This document shows positions 11,086 to 20,461 of a stretch of 64,000 bases of DNA, in pieces (position 1 is the first letter of the stretch; each line of letters starts with the position of its first letter). The stretch comes from Myxococcus sp. CA023 (GTDB lineage Bacteria; Myxococcota; Myxococcia; Myxococcales; Myxococcaceae), in contig NZ_JAAEAH010000028.1 in assembly GCF_010998615.1 (NCBI RefSeq), positions 1-64,000 of the forward strand, written 5' to 3'. A model generated the notes under the pieces. It did not search any database, was not told the origin of the DNA, and saw only the letters and a program-made list of their open reading frames with translations. Position numbers and translations under genes: made by a program.

Positions 11086-11798
11086 TTGCGATTCCAGCCA
11101 TCGACCTGCGCGATGGTGCGTGTGTCCAGCTCGTGGGCGGCTCGTACGCGGCGGAGAAGGTCCGGGTGGAGGACCCGCTGGAGGCATTGAAGCAGTGGCG
11201 CCGTCACGGCTTCCGCGCGTTCCATGTCGTGGACCTGGACGCGGCGCTGGGCAAGGGCTCCAACTCGGACGCCATCTTCCAGCTGACCGCCTACGAGCGA
11301 GGGCTCACCTTCTCCGTGGGCGGCGGCGTGCGCGATTCCGACCGGGTGGAGACCGTCCTGTCGGGCGGAGCCGAGTTCGTGGTGGTGGGAACTCGCGCCA
11401 TCGAAGACGCCGGCTGGCTGGCGGACATCGCGAACCGCTTCCCCGGCCGGGTGGTGGTGGCCGCGGACGTGAAGGGGCGCGAGGTGGTGACGCGAGGCTG
11501 GACGGAGGGAAGCCATCGCGACATCCGGGAGGTGCTGGCGGCCTTCGAGCCCTTGCCGCTGGGGGGCCTGCTCGTGACGGCGGTCCACAAGGAGGGCCAG
11601 CTGTCGGGAGTGGACCTGGCGTTGATGTGGGAGGTGGCGAGCACCAGCCGGCACCGTCTGTACGCGTCGGGTGGCGTGACGACGATGGAGGACCTGCGGG
11701 CCCTCGCGGCGGCGGGCGCATATGGGGCCGTCATTGGCATGGCGCTGTACACCGGAAGGCTGGATGCGAGCGCAGTCGCTCGGGAGTTCACGGGATGA
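11082..11798 (+). CDS. hisA: ProFAR isomerase HisA
   Basis: A 238-residue (beta/alpha)8 enzyme that isomerises the aminoaldose ProFAR to the aminoketose PRFAR. It starts with GTG in a GTGA overlap with hisH and opens IAIPAIDLRDGACVQL. Phosphate-binding loops FSVGGGVRD and YASGGV are present, and the C-terminal block GAVIGMALYTGR is typical. A longer upstream reading is possible but lies inside hisH. Confidence 0.95.
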   Translation: MIAIPAIDLRDGACVQLVGGSYAAEKVRVEDPLEALKQWRRHGFRAFHVVDLDAALGKGSNSDAIFQLTAYERGLTFSVGGGVRDSDRVETVLSGGAEFVVVGTRAIEDAGWLADIANRFPGRVVVAADVKGREVVTRGWTEGSHRDIREVLAAFEPLPLGGLLVTAVHKEGQLSGVDLALMWEVASTSRHRLYASGGVTTMEDLRALAAAGAYGAVIGMALYTGRLDASAVAREFTG

Positions 11799-12331
11799 CC
11801 ACTGTCATTCGGGAGACGAAGGAGACGCAGGTCCGGGTGGAGCTGTCGCCGGGTAAGGGCGTCACGAACGTGGACACGGGGTTGAAGTTCTTCGACCACA
11901 TGCTGGCCACCTTCGCGCGCTACGCGGGGCTGGACCTCTCGCTGCATGCGCGGGGGGACCTCACGCACCATGTGATGGAGGACGTGGCCATCACGCTGGG
12001 CACGGCGGTGCAGCAGGTGATTCCAGCCACGGCCGCGCGTTTCGCCGAGCGCACCATCCCCATGGACGACGCGCTGGTTCAGGCCTGTCTGGATGCAGGG
12101 GGGCGCTTCTATTACCAGGGCCCGTTGAAGAACCGGCTCTACGAGCACTGGATGCGCTCGTTCAGCGAGCACGCCCGGGTGACGCTGCACCTGCGGGTGC
12201 TGCGCGGAAAGGACAGCCACCACGCGACGGAGGCGTCCTTCAAGGCGCTGGGGCTGGCGCTGCGGGACGCCATGGTGGACTCCGGCTCGGTGTTCAGCAT
12301 GAAGGGCTCCGTGTCCCTGGAGGTGACGTGA
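11795..12331 (+). CDS. hisB: Imidazoleglycerol-phosphate dehydratase HisB
   Basis: A 178-residue single-domain IGP dehydratase with no fused phosphatase domain. Both manganese-binding repeats are present, as HHVMED (first half) and HHATEA (second half), together with FFDHML and the MDDAL block. The sequence is shorter and more divergent than usual; the common DDHHTVED loop reads as THHVMED here. The missing phosphatase activity is supplied by the IMPase-type gene two places downstream. It overlaps hisA by ATGA. Confidence 0.93.
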   Translation: MTTVIRETKETQVRVELSPGKGVTNVDTGLKFFDHMLATFARYAGLDLSLHARGDLTHHVMEDVAITLGTAVQQVIPATAARFAERTIPMDDALVQACLDAGGRFYYQGPLKNRLYEHWMRSFSEHARVTLHLRVLRGKDSHHATEASFKALGLALRDAMVDSGSVFSMKGSVSLEVT

Positions 12332-13092
12332 TGCTCACGCGACGGCTCGTCGTCTGTCTGGACGTGAAGGGCGGACGCGTGGTGAAGGGCGTCCAGTTCG
12401 AGGGACTTCGCGACGTGGGTGACCCGGTGGAACTGGCCCGGCGCTACGAAGCGGAGGGGGCGGATGAGCTGACGTTCCTCGACATCTCCGCCAGCGCCGA
12501 GGAGCGGGACACCTTGTGGGAGCTGGTGCGGCGCACCGCCGAGCAGCTCTTCATTCCCCTGGCTGTCGGCGGCGGGGTGCGCACGGTCGATGACGTGGGT
12601 CGGGCGCTGCGAGCGGGCGCGGACAAGGTGAGCATCAACTCCGCGGCGGTGGCCAACCCGGCGCTGCTCACCGCTTGTGCGGAGCGCTTCGGCGCACAGT
12701 GCGTGGTGGCCAGCATCGACGCGAAGCGAGACGGCGAGCGCTGGCGCGTCTACACCCATGGCGGCCGGAAGCCCACGGACCTGGACGCGGTGGTCTGGGC
12801 GCGTGAGTGCGTGGCGCGAGGGGCAGGAGAAGTGCTCCTCACCAGCATCGACCGGGATGGCGCGCGGACGGGCTATGACCTGGCGTTGACGCGGGCCGTT
12901 TCGGAGGCGGTGGACGTGCCAGTCATCGCCTCGGGGGGCGCGGGCAGTGCGGCGCATGTCCGGGATGCGTTCCAGGAAGGCGGCGCTGACGCGGCATTGG
13001 TCGCTGGCATCCTGCACGACGGCCTCACCACGGTGGGCGCCATCAAGGCGGTGCTCCGCGAGGGCGGCCTTCACATCCGGAGCGTGGCATGA
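12328..13092 (+). CDS. hisF: Imidazole glycerol phosphate synthase, cyclase subunit HisF
   Basis: About 254 residues. The N-terminal [19 protein letters not shown] and the C-terminal [13 protein letters not shown] and VIASGGAG blocks place it in HisF rather than HisA. With HisH it forms the ammonia-channelling synthase that yields IGP and AICAR. The start is GTG 12328 (overlapping hisB) or ATG 12331. Confidence 0.96.
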   Translation: MMLTRRLVVCLDVKGGRVVKGVQFEGLRDVGDPVELARRYEAEGADELTFLDISASAEERDTLWELVRRTAEQLFIPLAVGGGVRTVDDVGRALRAGADKVSINSAAVANPALLTACAERFGAQCVVASIDAKRDGERWRVYTHGGRKPTDLDAVVWARECVARGAGEVLLTSIDRDGARTGYDLALTRAVSEAVDVPVIASGGAGSAAHVRDAFQEGGADAALVAGILHDGLTTVGAIKAVLREGGLHIRSVA

Positions 13093-13868
13093 CGGACTCA
13101 GGAAATCTGATGCAGGCCGCCGCTGAAGTGGCGCGGATAGCGGGTGACGCGGCGTTGGGGTTCTTCCGCGGTGGCATCGCGGTGGACACGAAGTCGGACG
13201 GCTCTCCGGTGACAGTGGCGGACCGCACGGCGGAGTCCCGTGCGCGCGAGTGGCTGGAAGCGCGCTTCACCCAGGACGGCATCCTGGGTGAGGAGTTCGG
13301 CGAAACGCGTCCAGGTGCGAAGCGGCGGTGGATCCTGGACCCCATCGACGGGACGAAGACGTTCATCCGCGGTGTCCCCCTGTGGGGCACGTTGGTGGCG
13401 TTGGCGGAAGGTGAGCGCATCCTCGTGGGTGCCGCGTACTTCCCCGCGGTGAGTGAGTTGCTGGTGGCGGCGCCGGGGCGGGGCTGCTTCTGGAACGACC
13501 AGCGCGCCGCCGTGTCCACGCAGGCGGAGCTGTCAAAGGCGGTGGTGTTGTCCACGGATGAGCGCTTCCCGGTGTACCCGGAGCGCGGGGCCGCTTGGCG
13601 CGCGCTCGCGCGGGACGCGGCCGTGGACCGCACCTGGGGGGATTGCTACGGCTACCTGCTGGTCGCCACCGGGCGCGCGGAGGTCATGGTGGATGAGCTG
13701 CTGTCCCCCTGGGATGGAGCGGCCTTGCAGCCCATCATCGAGGAAGCCGGCGGTGTGTTCACCGACTGGACGGGGCGGCGGACCGCGTTCGGCGGAAATG
13801 GAATCGCCACCAACGCGGCCATGGCGCGCGTGGTGCGGGAGCGGCTCGGCGCCGTGGAGACACGCTGA
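13089..13868 (+). CDS. hisN: Inositol-monophosphatase-family histidinol phosphatase HisN
   Basis: A 259-residue IMPase-fold protein. It has metal-binding GEEFG, the [12 protein letters not shown] signature, the WGDCYGY block and C-terminal [16 protein letters not shown]. Its place inside the operon (ATGA overlap with hisF, 1-bp overlap with hisIE) argues that it dephosphorylates histidinol phosphate, the one step not otherwise encoded here. HisN-type enzymes of this fold are known in actinobacteria and plants. The substrate is inferred from context. Confidence 0.88.
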   Translation: MTDSGNLMQAAAEVARIAGDAALGFFRGGIAVDTKSDGSPVTVADRTAESRAREWLEARFTQDGILGEEFGETRPGAKRRWILDPIDGTKTFIRGVPLWGTLVALAEGERILVGAAYFPAVSELLVAAPGRGCFWNDQRAAVSTQAELSKAVVLSTDERFPVYPERGAAWRALARDAAVDRTWGDCYGYLLVATGRAEVMVDELLSPWDGAALQPIIEEAGGVFTDWTGRRTAFGGNGIATNAAMARVVRERLGAVETR

Positions 13869-14476
13869 TGCTCGACCTGGACGCGCTCGACTTCGCGAAG
13901 GGCAACGGACTGGTGACGGTCGTCACTCAGGACGCGAGCACCGGTGACGTGTTGATGGTGGCGCATGCGGACCGGGAAGCCCTGGAGCGCACACTGGCCA
14001 CGGGGGAGATGCACTACCGGTCGCGCACGCGCGGCCTGTGGCACAAGGGCGCCACCAGTGGAAACGTCCAGCGCGTGGTGGCGCTCCGCGCCGACTGTGA
14101 CGGTGACGCGGTGCTCGCGCGCGTGGAGAAGGCGGGCCCCGCGTGTCACACGGGGACGGAGACCTGCTTCGGCCCTGGCCGTTGGGATGCGCTGATCGCG
14201 CTGGATGACACGCTCGCTCGGCGCGCCGCACCGGTGGAGCGGCCCGATGATGCGCCCCCAAGCTACACGCGCCGCCTGCTGGAGGACCGCAACCTGCGCT
14301 TGAAGAAGCTGGGCGAGGAGGCCGCGGAGTTGGTGACGGCGTGCGCGGACGCGGACCCGTCACGCGCCGCGGAGGAAGCGGCGGACGTGCTCTACCACGT
14401 GCTCGTCGCGGTCCGGCCCCTGGGCCTCTCGCTCGACGACGTGAAGGCGGTCCTCGCCAGGCGCGCTTCGCGCTGA
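13868..14476 (+). CDS. hisI: Bifunctional PRA-CH/PRA-PH HisIE
   Basis: A 202-residue fusion. The N-terminal HisI cyclohydrolase (about 1-110) has [26 protein letters not shown] and a CHTG...C zinc/magnesium site. The C-terminal HisE pyrophosphohydrolase (about 125-195) has LGEEAAELV and [12 protein letters not shown]. Together they perform steps 2 and 3. This is the last gene of the operon; no convincing terminator follows. Confidence 0.95.
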   Translation: MLDLDALDFAKGNGLVTVVTQDASTGDVLMVAHADREALERTLATGEMHYRSRTRGLWHKGATSGNVQRVVALRADCDGDAVLARVEKAGPACHTGTETCFGPGRWDALIALDDTLARRAAPVERPDDAPPSYTRRLLEDRNLRLKKLGEEAAELVTACADADPSRAAEEAADVLYHVLVAVRPLGLSLDDVKAVLARRASR

Positions 14477-14743
14477 TCCACCGCGCATGTCCGCTGTACG
14501 ACAGGATCCGGTGAATCCTGGAGATGACGCGGGCGTATACGTGTTTTCCCTGAGTGTCCGTGTCGGTCCGGTTGGATTTGTCCGTTTCCGCTGCAGGACA
14601 GGACCGCGGTGCCGGGCGGAATGAATGCTGGTTCAGGTATCGTGCACTTCAACGAATGGAGTGTTCCTGCTACAGATCCGACCGCACGGCAGCGTGGCAA
14701 GCCGGGCGGGTGCCGGTCAGGCGCTCGCCTCACCGGAGGCATC

Positions 14744-15193
14744 GTGAACGGCCCTACCTACAAAGCGGAGATCATCGACCGAGTCATCTTCTCCCGCTGG
14801 GAGAATCCTCCGACCAAGGAGGACGTGACGCTGGTGCTGGCGCAGATGCAGGAAGCGGCGGCGCGGCTCAACACGAACCTCATCTACGTGGGGTCGGTGA
14901 GCTCGAAGTCGAAGGTGCCCGACGCGAACGAGCGCACCGTACTCAACCAGTTCCTCATGGATGCCCGCCGCACCTGCGTGGAGCAGGCGTGGCTCATCTA
15001 TGAAGGCACGGACCTGCAGCACAACCTACAGCGCGTCATCATCTCCGGCGTGCTCATCCTCACGCGCACCTTCGACAACTTCCTGTCGGTCGCGAAGTCG
15101 GGTGACTCCATCGTCAAGGACGTGAGCGCGGTGCTGAAGAAGGACGCCGCGCCACTCTTCACGATGGCCAAGGAGCGCGGCCTCGTCGCCTGA
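14744..15193 (+). CDS. Conserved-looking cytosolic protein of unknown function
   Basis: A 149-residue soluble protein that starts with GTG 5 nt after CCGGAGG. The open frame extends 45 codons further upstream, but that part reads as non-coding. It has alternating beta and amphipathic helical stretches, an NTNLIYVGSVSSKSKVPD turn, and a C-terminal helical region containing LLKKD-like and FTMAKERG segments. There is no signal peptide or membrane helix. The overall size and pattern faintly resemble a STAS/SEC14-like fold, but I do not recognise a family. It is convergent with the next gene, with only 18 bp between. Confidence 0.7.
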   Translation: MNGPTYKAEIIDRVIFSRWENPPTKEDVTLVLAQMQEAAARLNTNLIYVGSVSSKSKVPDANERTVLNQFLMDARRTCVEQAWLIYEGTDLQHNLQRVIISGVLILTRTFDNFLSVAKSGDSIVKDVSAVLKKDAAPLFTMAKERGLVA

Positions 15194-15211
15194 CGTCGGT
15201 CGGCGGCGCCT

Positions 15212-16348
15212 TCAGCGGGCGCCGTGGACCTCCAGCTCCTTCAGTTCGGTGTCCGCGCGCTCGGGGAAGACGCTCACGGCGTCCACGTTGCGCAGCGGCA
15301 CCTGGAGCGGGCACTGCTCCCACTGACCCATGCCGGTGAAGCGGCACACGGTGGGGTTGACGAAGGCGAAGTCCTTCTCCGGATCCTTCAGGCCAACTCC
15401 CTGTGGCGTCCGGACGATGGCGCGCACCGTTCCCGGGCCCGTGGCGCGGATCCTCACCGATACGAGCTGCTTCAGCGTGGGCGCGTAGCTCGCGCGCAGC
15501 GCGCCGTCCGCCTCCCATCGTTGACTCTTGAGCGCCTTGCCGACCGGAACCCCGGTGTTCTCGTCCCGGTCGAACGCCTGGAAGCCGGGCTCGGTGCCTT
15601 CAATCCGGTCTGGCTTCATGGCGCTCGTCTCGGGAGGAATGGGCACCGCGGCCAGGGCGACCAGCGCGGGCGTGGGCGCCACGAGGTTCACAGCGGCGGC
15701 GCGCAGCAGCGCGTCATCCAGGAAGCCTGCCTGCGAGCAGCGGGGCGCCAGCTCCCCGGCGAGCGCGAGCACCGGGGGCCGTACCGTGAGGTCTGACTGG
15801 GCCGCGGGTGCGAGCCCCAACTGGACGAGCGAGGCACAAGCCCCTCCCAGGCCTGGCCCCGCATGCTCCAGGTTCCATTTCGCGCTCGCGACGTCGGCAT
15901 TCGGCCCCACCGCGGCATTCAGCAGGGCTTGCCCCACGGCCCGGGCGCACGAATTGGCGGCCGGTGGGCAGCGCTCACACAGGCTGGCCAGCAGGCCACG
16001 CAGCGGTGTGGCTTCTCCCTCGGATAAGGGAGAGCGGGCGTCCAGGGCCACGCCCAGCGCGCAGGCGCGAACGGGCGGCTGACGGCATGCGTCGAGCTGC
16101 TGGCGCGCTTCGTCGAGGACCCGGGTGTCCTGGGGCGTGCGGAGGGCGCTTTCGAGCGCCCGTTCCAGCGTCCGGCACTCTGGGGCGGAGGAGGGGTCGG
16201 GGACCCCGGCCGGGGCGTCACCCGCCTGGGCCATGCGCTCGGGCCGAGGACCGGGCGCTTCCTCCTGGTGCGTCACACACCACAGGCGCCCGAAGGCGAT
16301 GAGTGCTACGAACATCAAGAGGAGGGTTCGGAGCGGGAAACGGCGCAC
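15212..16348 (-). CDS. Membrane-anchored or exported protein, unknown, Cys-rich
   Basis: A 378-residue protein. The GTG at 16348 is preceded by AAGGAG at 7 nt. A single N-terminal hydrophobic segment (TLLLMFVALIAFGRLW) follows a basic head, so it is anchored or secreted. The middle part contains about ten Cys with Ala-rich helices and may form disulfides. The last about 120 residues look beta-rich and end VSVFPERADTELKELEVHG, reminiscent of galactose-binding/discoidin-like sandwiches, but this is weak. It is divergent from lpdA (80 bp between), so the two promoters must be back to back. Confidence 0.72.
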   Translation of the reverse strand: MRRFPLRTLLLMFVALIAFGRLWCVTHQEEAPGPRPERMAQAGDAPAGVPDPSSAPECRTLERALESALRTPQDTRVLDEARQQLDACRQPPVRACALGVALDARSPLSEGEATPLRGLLASLCERCPPAANSCARAVGQALLNAAVGPNADVASAKWNLEHAGPGLGGACASLVQLGLAPAAQSDLTVRPPVLALAGELAPRCSQAGFLDDALLRAAAVNLVAPTPALVALAAVPIPPETSAMKPDRIEGTEPGFQAFDRDENTGVPVGKALKSQRWEADGALRASYAPTLKQLVSVRIRATGPGTVRAIVRTPQGVGLKDPEKDFAFVNPTVCRFTGMGQWEQCPLQVPLRNVDAVSVFPERADTELKELEVHGAR

Positions 16349-16428
16349 GAGCAAACTCCTTGATTCCAACCGGGACCGGGGGTTATCAGCCCACCCGGGT
16401 TCCATCCGCAATAATTACGGAGGCGTGC

Positions 16429-17826
16429 GTGGCTGAGACGTTCGACGTGGTGATCATCGGTTCGGGCCCCGGCGGCTACGTGGGCGCCATTCGCGCGGGT
16501 CAGCTGGGCCTGAAGACGGCCATCATCGAGAAGGACAAGCGGCTGGGCGGCACCTGCCTCCACCGCGGCTGCATCCCGACCAAGTCCCTGCTGTGGACCG
16601 CGGAGCTGTTCCACCACGTCCGCGAAGCGGCTGACTTCGGCGTTGACGTGAGCAGCCCGGCCATCAACTGGCCCAACGCGATGAAGCACAAGGACAAGAT
16701 TGTCACCAAGGGTGCCAACGGCATCGACTTCTTGATGAAGAAGAACAAGGTGACGGTGGTGAAGGGCCACGGCCGCATCGCCGGCAAGGGCAAGGTGGAG
16801 GTCACCGCCGCGGACGGCTCCAAGCAGGTCCTGGAGGCGAAGAACATCATCATCGCCACGGGCTCGGTGCCCAAGTCCCTGCCCAACGTCCCCGTGGACC
16901 ACAAGCGGGTTCTGAACAGCGACTCCATCCTGCAGATCGACCGCGTCCCCAAGAGCATCATCGTGCTGGGCGCCGGCGCGGTGGGCTGTGAGTTCGCCTC
17001 CGTGTTCAACCACGTAGGCAGCAAGACCTCCATCGTGGAGTACCTGCCCGCGCTGCTCCCCATCGAAGACGCGGACATCTCCAAGGAGCTGGAGAAGATC
17101 TTCAAGCGCCGCGGCATTGACGTGCACACCGGCTCCGCGGTGGAGAAGGTGGAGCACACGGCGGACGGCGTGCGCGTCACCATGAAGGTGGGCAACGAGA
17201 CCAAGACGCTGGAGGCGGAAATCCTCCTGTCGGCGGTGGGCCGCTCGCCCGTCACCGAGGACGTGGGTCTGGACAAGACGAACATCCAGGCCGAGCGCGG
17301 CTACATCAAGGTCGACTCGATGCTGCGCACCTCCGAGCCGAACGTCTACGCCGTGGGTGACATCATCCCCACGCCGATGCTGGCGCACATGGCCAGCGCG
17401 GAGTGCGTGGTGGCGGTGGAGCACATCGCCGGGAAGAACCCGCAGCCCATCAACTACGACCTGACGCCGTCGGCCACGTACTGCTACCCCGAGGTCGCCT
17501 CGGTGGGCCTGACGGAGAAGAAGGCCAAGGAGCGCGGCTACGATGTGAAGGTGGGCATCGCTCCGATGGGCGCCGTGACGAAGGCCGCCATCTCCAACGA
17601 GGCCACCGGCATGATCAAGATCGTGTCGGACCGGAAGTACGACGAGGTCCTCGGCGTGCACCTCATTGGACCGCACGCGACGGAGCTGCTGGCTGAGGCG
17701 TGTGTCGCGCTGAAGCTGGAGATCACCACCGAGGAGCTGGCCAACACCATCCACGCGCACCCGACGCTCTCGGAAATCGTGCACGAGGGTGCCGAGGCCA
17801 CGCTGGGCCACCCGCGCCACTTCTAG
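16429..17826 (+). CDS. lpdA: Dihydrolipoyl dehydrogenase (E3)
   Basis: A 465-residue pyridine-nucleotide disulfide oxidoreductase. It has an FAD fold (FDVVIIGSGPGGYVGAI), the redox-active pair GGTCLHRGCIPTK, an NAD fold (IIVLGAGAVGCEFA) and the C-terminal His-Glu base HAHPTLSEIVHE. It reoxidises the dihydrolipoyl arm of 2-oxoacid dehydrogenases or the glycine cleavage system. The start is GTG 16429, 5 nt after GGAGG. It is followed by lipA and an E2 gene, forming a lipoylation block. Confidence 0.96.
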   Translation: MAETFDVVIIGSGPGGYVGAIRAGQLGLKTAIIEKDKRLGGTCLHRGCIPTKSLLWTAELFHHVREAADFGVDVSSPAINWPNAMKHKDKIVTKGANGIDFLMKKNKVTVVKGHGRIAGKGKVEVTAADGSKQVLEAKNIIIATGSVPKSLPNVPVDHKRVLNSDSILQIDRVPKSIIVLGAGAVGCEFASVFNHVGSKTSIVEYLPALLPIEDADISKELEKIFKRRGIDVHTGSAVEKVEHTADGVRVTMKVGNETKTLEAEILLSAVGRSPVTEDVGLDKTNIQAERGYIKVDSMLRTSEPNVYAVGDIIPTPMLAHMASAECVVAVEHIAGKNPQPINYDLTPSATYCYPEVASVGLTEKKAKERGYDVKVGIAPMGAVTKAAISNEATGMIKIVSDRKYDEVLGVHLIGPHATELLAEACVALKLEITTEELANTIHAHPTLSEIVHEGAEATLGHPRHF

Positions 17827-17851
17827 GCGGCGGCGCCTCGCTTGAAGTCCC

Positions 17852-17891
17852 AGGGGCCGTCCCGGTGTGCCGTGGACGGCCCCTCGTATTT
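17852..17891 (+). terminator. Probable lpdA terminator
   Basis: An 11-bp perfect stem, AGGGGCCGTCC (17852-17862) with GGACGGCCCCT (17874-17884), is followed by CGTATTT. The T-run is short. The rest of the 257-bp gap before lipA holds two tandem ACTGGTGGA-type words near 17995-18015 and probably the lipA promoter. Confidence 0.6.
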
Positions 17892-18083
17892 CCGGCCCCC
17901 GCGGCCGCGCGAGGTGACGGTCCCCTGCCTGGCCGCCCTCACGAGTGCTCTGGGCCTGTCCCCAGGCACCGGGGGCATTAGTAGAGAGGCGACAACTGGT
18001 GGACGACTGGTGGATGCTGACGCCTCGCGTCAGTGGCTTCCGCTTGAACGTCCTCCGTCCAACCCATAGAAGGCCCGCGATCC

Positions 18084-19013
18084 ATGGCGACTCCCGACCG
18101 GTTCCCTCTGCCCCAGGTGACTGAGACCACCCGCAAGCCGGAGTGGCTGAAGGTGCGGCTCCCGCACGGAGAAGGCTACGAGCGGGTCAAAGCCATCGTG
18201 AAGCGCACCAAGCTGGCCACGGTGTGCGAAGAGGCCCGCTGCCCGAACATCGCCGAGTGCTGGGGCGGGGGCACGGCCACGGTGATGCTGATGGGCGAGG
18301 TGTGCACGCGCGCGTGCCGCTTCTGCCACGTGAAGGTCGGCGCGCCTCCTCCGCTGGATCCGATGGAGCCCATCCATCTGGCCCAGGCGGTGAAGGAGAT
18401 GGACCTGGAGTACATCGTCGTCACGTCCGTGAACCGGGATGACCGGCCGGACGGCGGCGCCAGCCACTTCGCTTCCGCCATCCGCGAGCTGCGCCGGGAG
18501 AGCCCGCGCACCATCGTCGAAGTGCTCATCCCGGACTTCAAGGGCGTGGAGAAGGACCTGACCACCGTGGCGGAGGCCAAGCCTCACGTGGTGGCGCACA
18601 ACGTGGAGACGGTGGAGCGCCTCACGCCGACGGTCCGTGACCGGCGCGCGAAGTACCACCAGTCCCTGCGCGTGCTGGAGTACCTCAAGAACCGCCCCGA
18701 GGGCCTGTACACCAAGACGTCCGTCATGGTGGGCCTGGGGGAGACGGACGCGGAGCTGGAGCAGACGTTCAAGGACCTGCGCGACGTGGGCGTGGACGTG
18801 CTGACGCTGGGCCAGTACCTGCAGCCGTCGCAGTACCACCTGCGCGTGGAGCGCTTCGTGTCGCCCGCGCAGTTCGAGGCGTACAAGGCGCTGGCCGAGT
18901 CCTACGGCTTCCTCTACGTGGCCTCCGGTCCGCTGGTGCGGTCCAGCTACCGGGCCGCTGAGTTCTTCATGAAGGGCCTGATGGAGCGCGAGCGGCTCGA
19001 GCGGCTCGGCTGA
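18084..19013 (+). CDS. lipA: Lipoyl synthase LipA
   Basis: A 309-residue radical-SAM enzyme that inserts two sulfurs into protein-bound octanoyl groups. The auxiliary cluster motif CEEARCPNIAEC and the SAM motif CTRACRFC are intact. VTSVNRDD and the C-terminal RSSY serine motif are also present. It sits between lpdA and the E2 gene. Confidence 0.97.
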   Translation: MATPDRFPLPQVTETTRKPEWLKVRLPHGEGYERVKAIVKRTKLATVCEEARCPNIAECWGGGTATVMLMGEVCTRACRFCHVKVGAPPPLDPMEPIHLAQAVKEMDLEYIVVTSVNRDDRPDGGASHFASAIRELRRESPRTIVEVLIPDFKGVEKDLTTVAEAKPHVVAHNVETVERLTPTVRDRRAKYHQSLRVLEYLKNRPEGLYTKTSVMVGLGETDAELEQTFKDLRDVGVDVLTLGQYLQPSQYHLRVERFVSPAQFEAYKALAESYGFLYVASGPLVRSSYRAAEFFMKGLMERERLERLG

Positions 19014-19073
19014 GCTGTGACGCTCCGATTCATGGCTTGACCCAACACCCCTGCTTCCCGGAAAGACGACTCC

Positions 19074-20324
19074 ATGGCGTTCTTCGAATTCAAGCTCCCC
19101 GACCTTGGTGAAGGCGTGATGGAAGGTGAGCTGGTGAAGTGGCACGTGAAGGCGGGGGATTCCGTCAAGGAAGACCAGGTGCTCGCCGAGGTGATGACGG
19201 ACAAGGCCACCGTCACCGTTCCCGCTCCCAAGGCGGGCCGTGTCGTGAAGACGCACGGCAATGAAGGCGACATGGCGAAGGTGCACCAGCTCCTCGTCAC
19301 CCTGGAGGTGGAGGGCGATGCGCCGGCGCAGGCCGGTGGTCATGGCGAGGCCAGCGCGCCGGCGGCGGTGCCCGCGGCGGGTGGCCATGGCGGTCGTGCG
19401 CCTGTCTCGGCGTCCAAGGTGCTGGCCACGCCGGTGACGCGGCGGATGGCGCGTGAGCACGGGCTGGACCTGGCGGCGATTGCCGGCACGGGGCCGCAGG
19501 GCCGCGTGACGAAGGCGGACGTGGTGGCGGCGCTGGAGGGTGGCGAGAAGAACGTCGTCGCGGCTCCGGCCGAGCAGAAGGCGCGTCCCGCGGCTCCTGC
19601 CGTCAGCTCGGGCGCGGCGGACGAGCGCGTTCCGCTCCGGGGCCTGCGCAAGAAGATCGCGGAGAAGATGGTGCGGTCGAAGTTCACGGCGCCGCACTTC
19701 GCCTTCGTCGAGGAAGTGGACGCCACGGAGCTGGTGGCCCTGCGCGCGCGGCTGAACGCGCAGCTGGCGGCGGCCGGTGAGAACACCAAGCTCAACTACC
19801 TGCCATTCATCATCAAGGCGACGGTGGCGGCGCTGAAGAAGTTCCCGCACCTGAATGCGAACTTCGACGAGGCGTCGCAGGAGCTGGTGGTCCGCGGCGA
19901 GTACAACATCGGCATGGCGGCGGCGACGCCGGACGGCCTCACCGTGGCGGTGGTGAAGCACGCGGACCGGCTGACGCTGGCCGAGCTGGCGCGTGAGACG
20001 GCCCGCCTGGGCGCCGCCGCGCGCGACCGCAAGCTGAAGATGGAGGAGCTGACGGGTGGCACCTTCACCATCAGCTCGCTGGGGCAGAGCGGAGGCCTGT
20101 TCGCTACGCCCATCATCAACCACCCTGAAGTGGGCATCCTGGGCGTGCACCGCCTGAAGAAGCGCCCGGCGGTGGTGGGGGACCAGGTCGTCGTGCGCGA
20201 CATGATGAACCTGTCGCTGTCGTGCGACCACCGCGTCATCGATGGCTCGGTGGCGGCGGACTTCACGTACGAGATCATCAAGTACCTGGAGAAGCCGGAC
20301 CTGCTGTTCCTGGCCATGGCGTGA
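19074..20324 (+). CDS. Dihydrolipoamide acyltransferase (E2) of a 2-oxoacid dehydrogenase
   Basis: A 416-residue protein with three regions. A single lipoyl domain has the modified lysine in VMTDKATV (about residue 43). An Ala/Gly-rich linker leads to a peripheral subunit-binding domain (VLATPVTRRMAREHGLDLAAIAGTGPQGRVTKADV, about 118-155). The catalytic domain has the active-site LSCDHRVIDG. The DLGEGVMEGEL opening and the single lipoyl domain are closest to branched-chain-type E2 proteins. No E1 genes are in the window. A loose hairpin follows at about 20344-20368. Confidence 0.92.
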   Translation: MAFFEFKLPDLGEGVMEGELVKWHVKAGDSVKEDQVLAEVMTDKATVTVPAPKAGRVVKTHGNEGDMAKVHQLLVTLEVEGDAPAQAGGHGEASAPAAVPAAGGHGGRAPVSASKVLATPVTRRMAREHGLDLAAIAGTGPQGRVTKADVVAALEGGEKNVVAAPAEQKARPAAPAVSSGAADERVPLRGLRKKIAEKMVRSKFTAPHFAFVEEVDATELVALRARLNAQLAAAGENTKLNYLPFIIKATVAALKKFPHLNANFDEASQELVVRGEYNIGMAAATPDGLTVAVVKHADRLTLAELARETARLGAAARDRKLKMEELTGGTFTISSLGQSGGLFATPIINHPEVGILGVHRLKKRPAVVGDQVVVRDMMNLSLSCDHRVIDGSVAADFTYEIIKYLEKPDLLFLAMA

Positions 20325-20461
20325 GGTGAGCGCCGTGGCAGGTCCACGCCTCTGACGTGAGGGGCGTGGTGGCCCTGGAGCCGGGCCGGGAAGCGCCTGG
20401 TGCTGGGGCCCGCGTTCGAGGGCCGCGCGCGGGTGCCCCGAGCCGGTTAGGCTCTCCCCGT

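Noticed and set aside
11006-11794. In-frame upstream extension of hisB, 263 codons inside hisA
   Set aside because: The extension is a frame-shifted reading of hisA with Gly/Arg-rich content. HisB homology starts at the ATG at 11795, which overlaps the hisA stop.
14477-14743. Sigma54-type promoter before the unknown gene at 14744
   Set aside because: A TGGCAAG occurs near 14693, but no GC lies at the required spacing.
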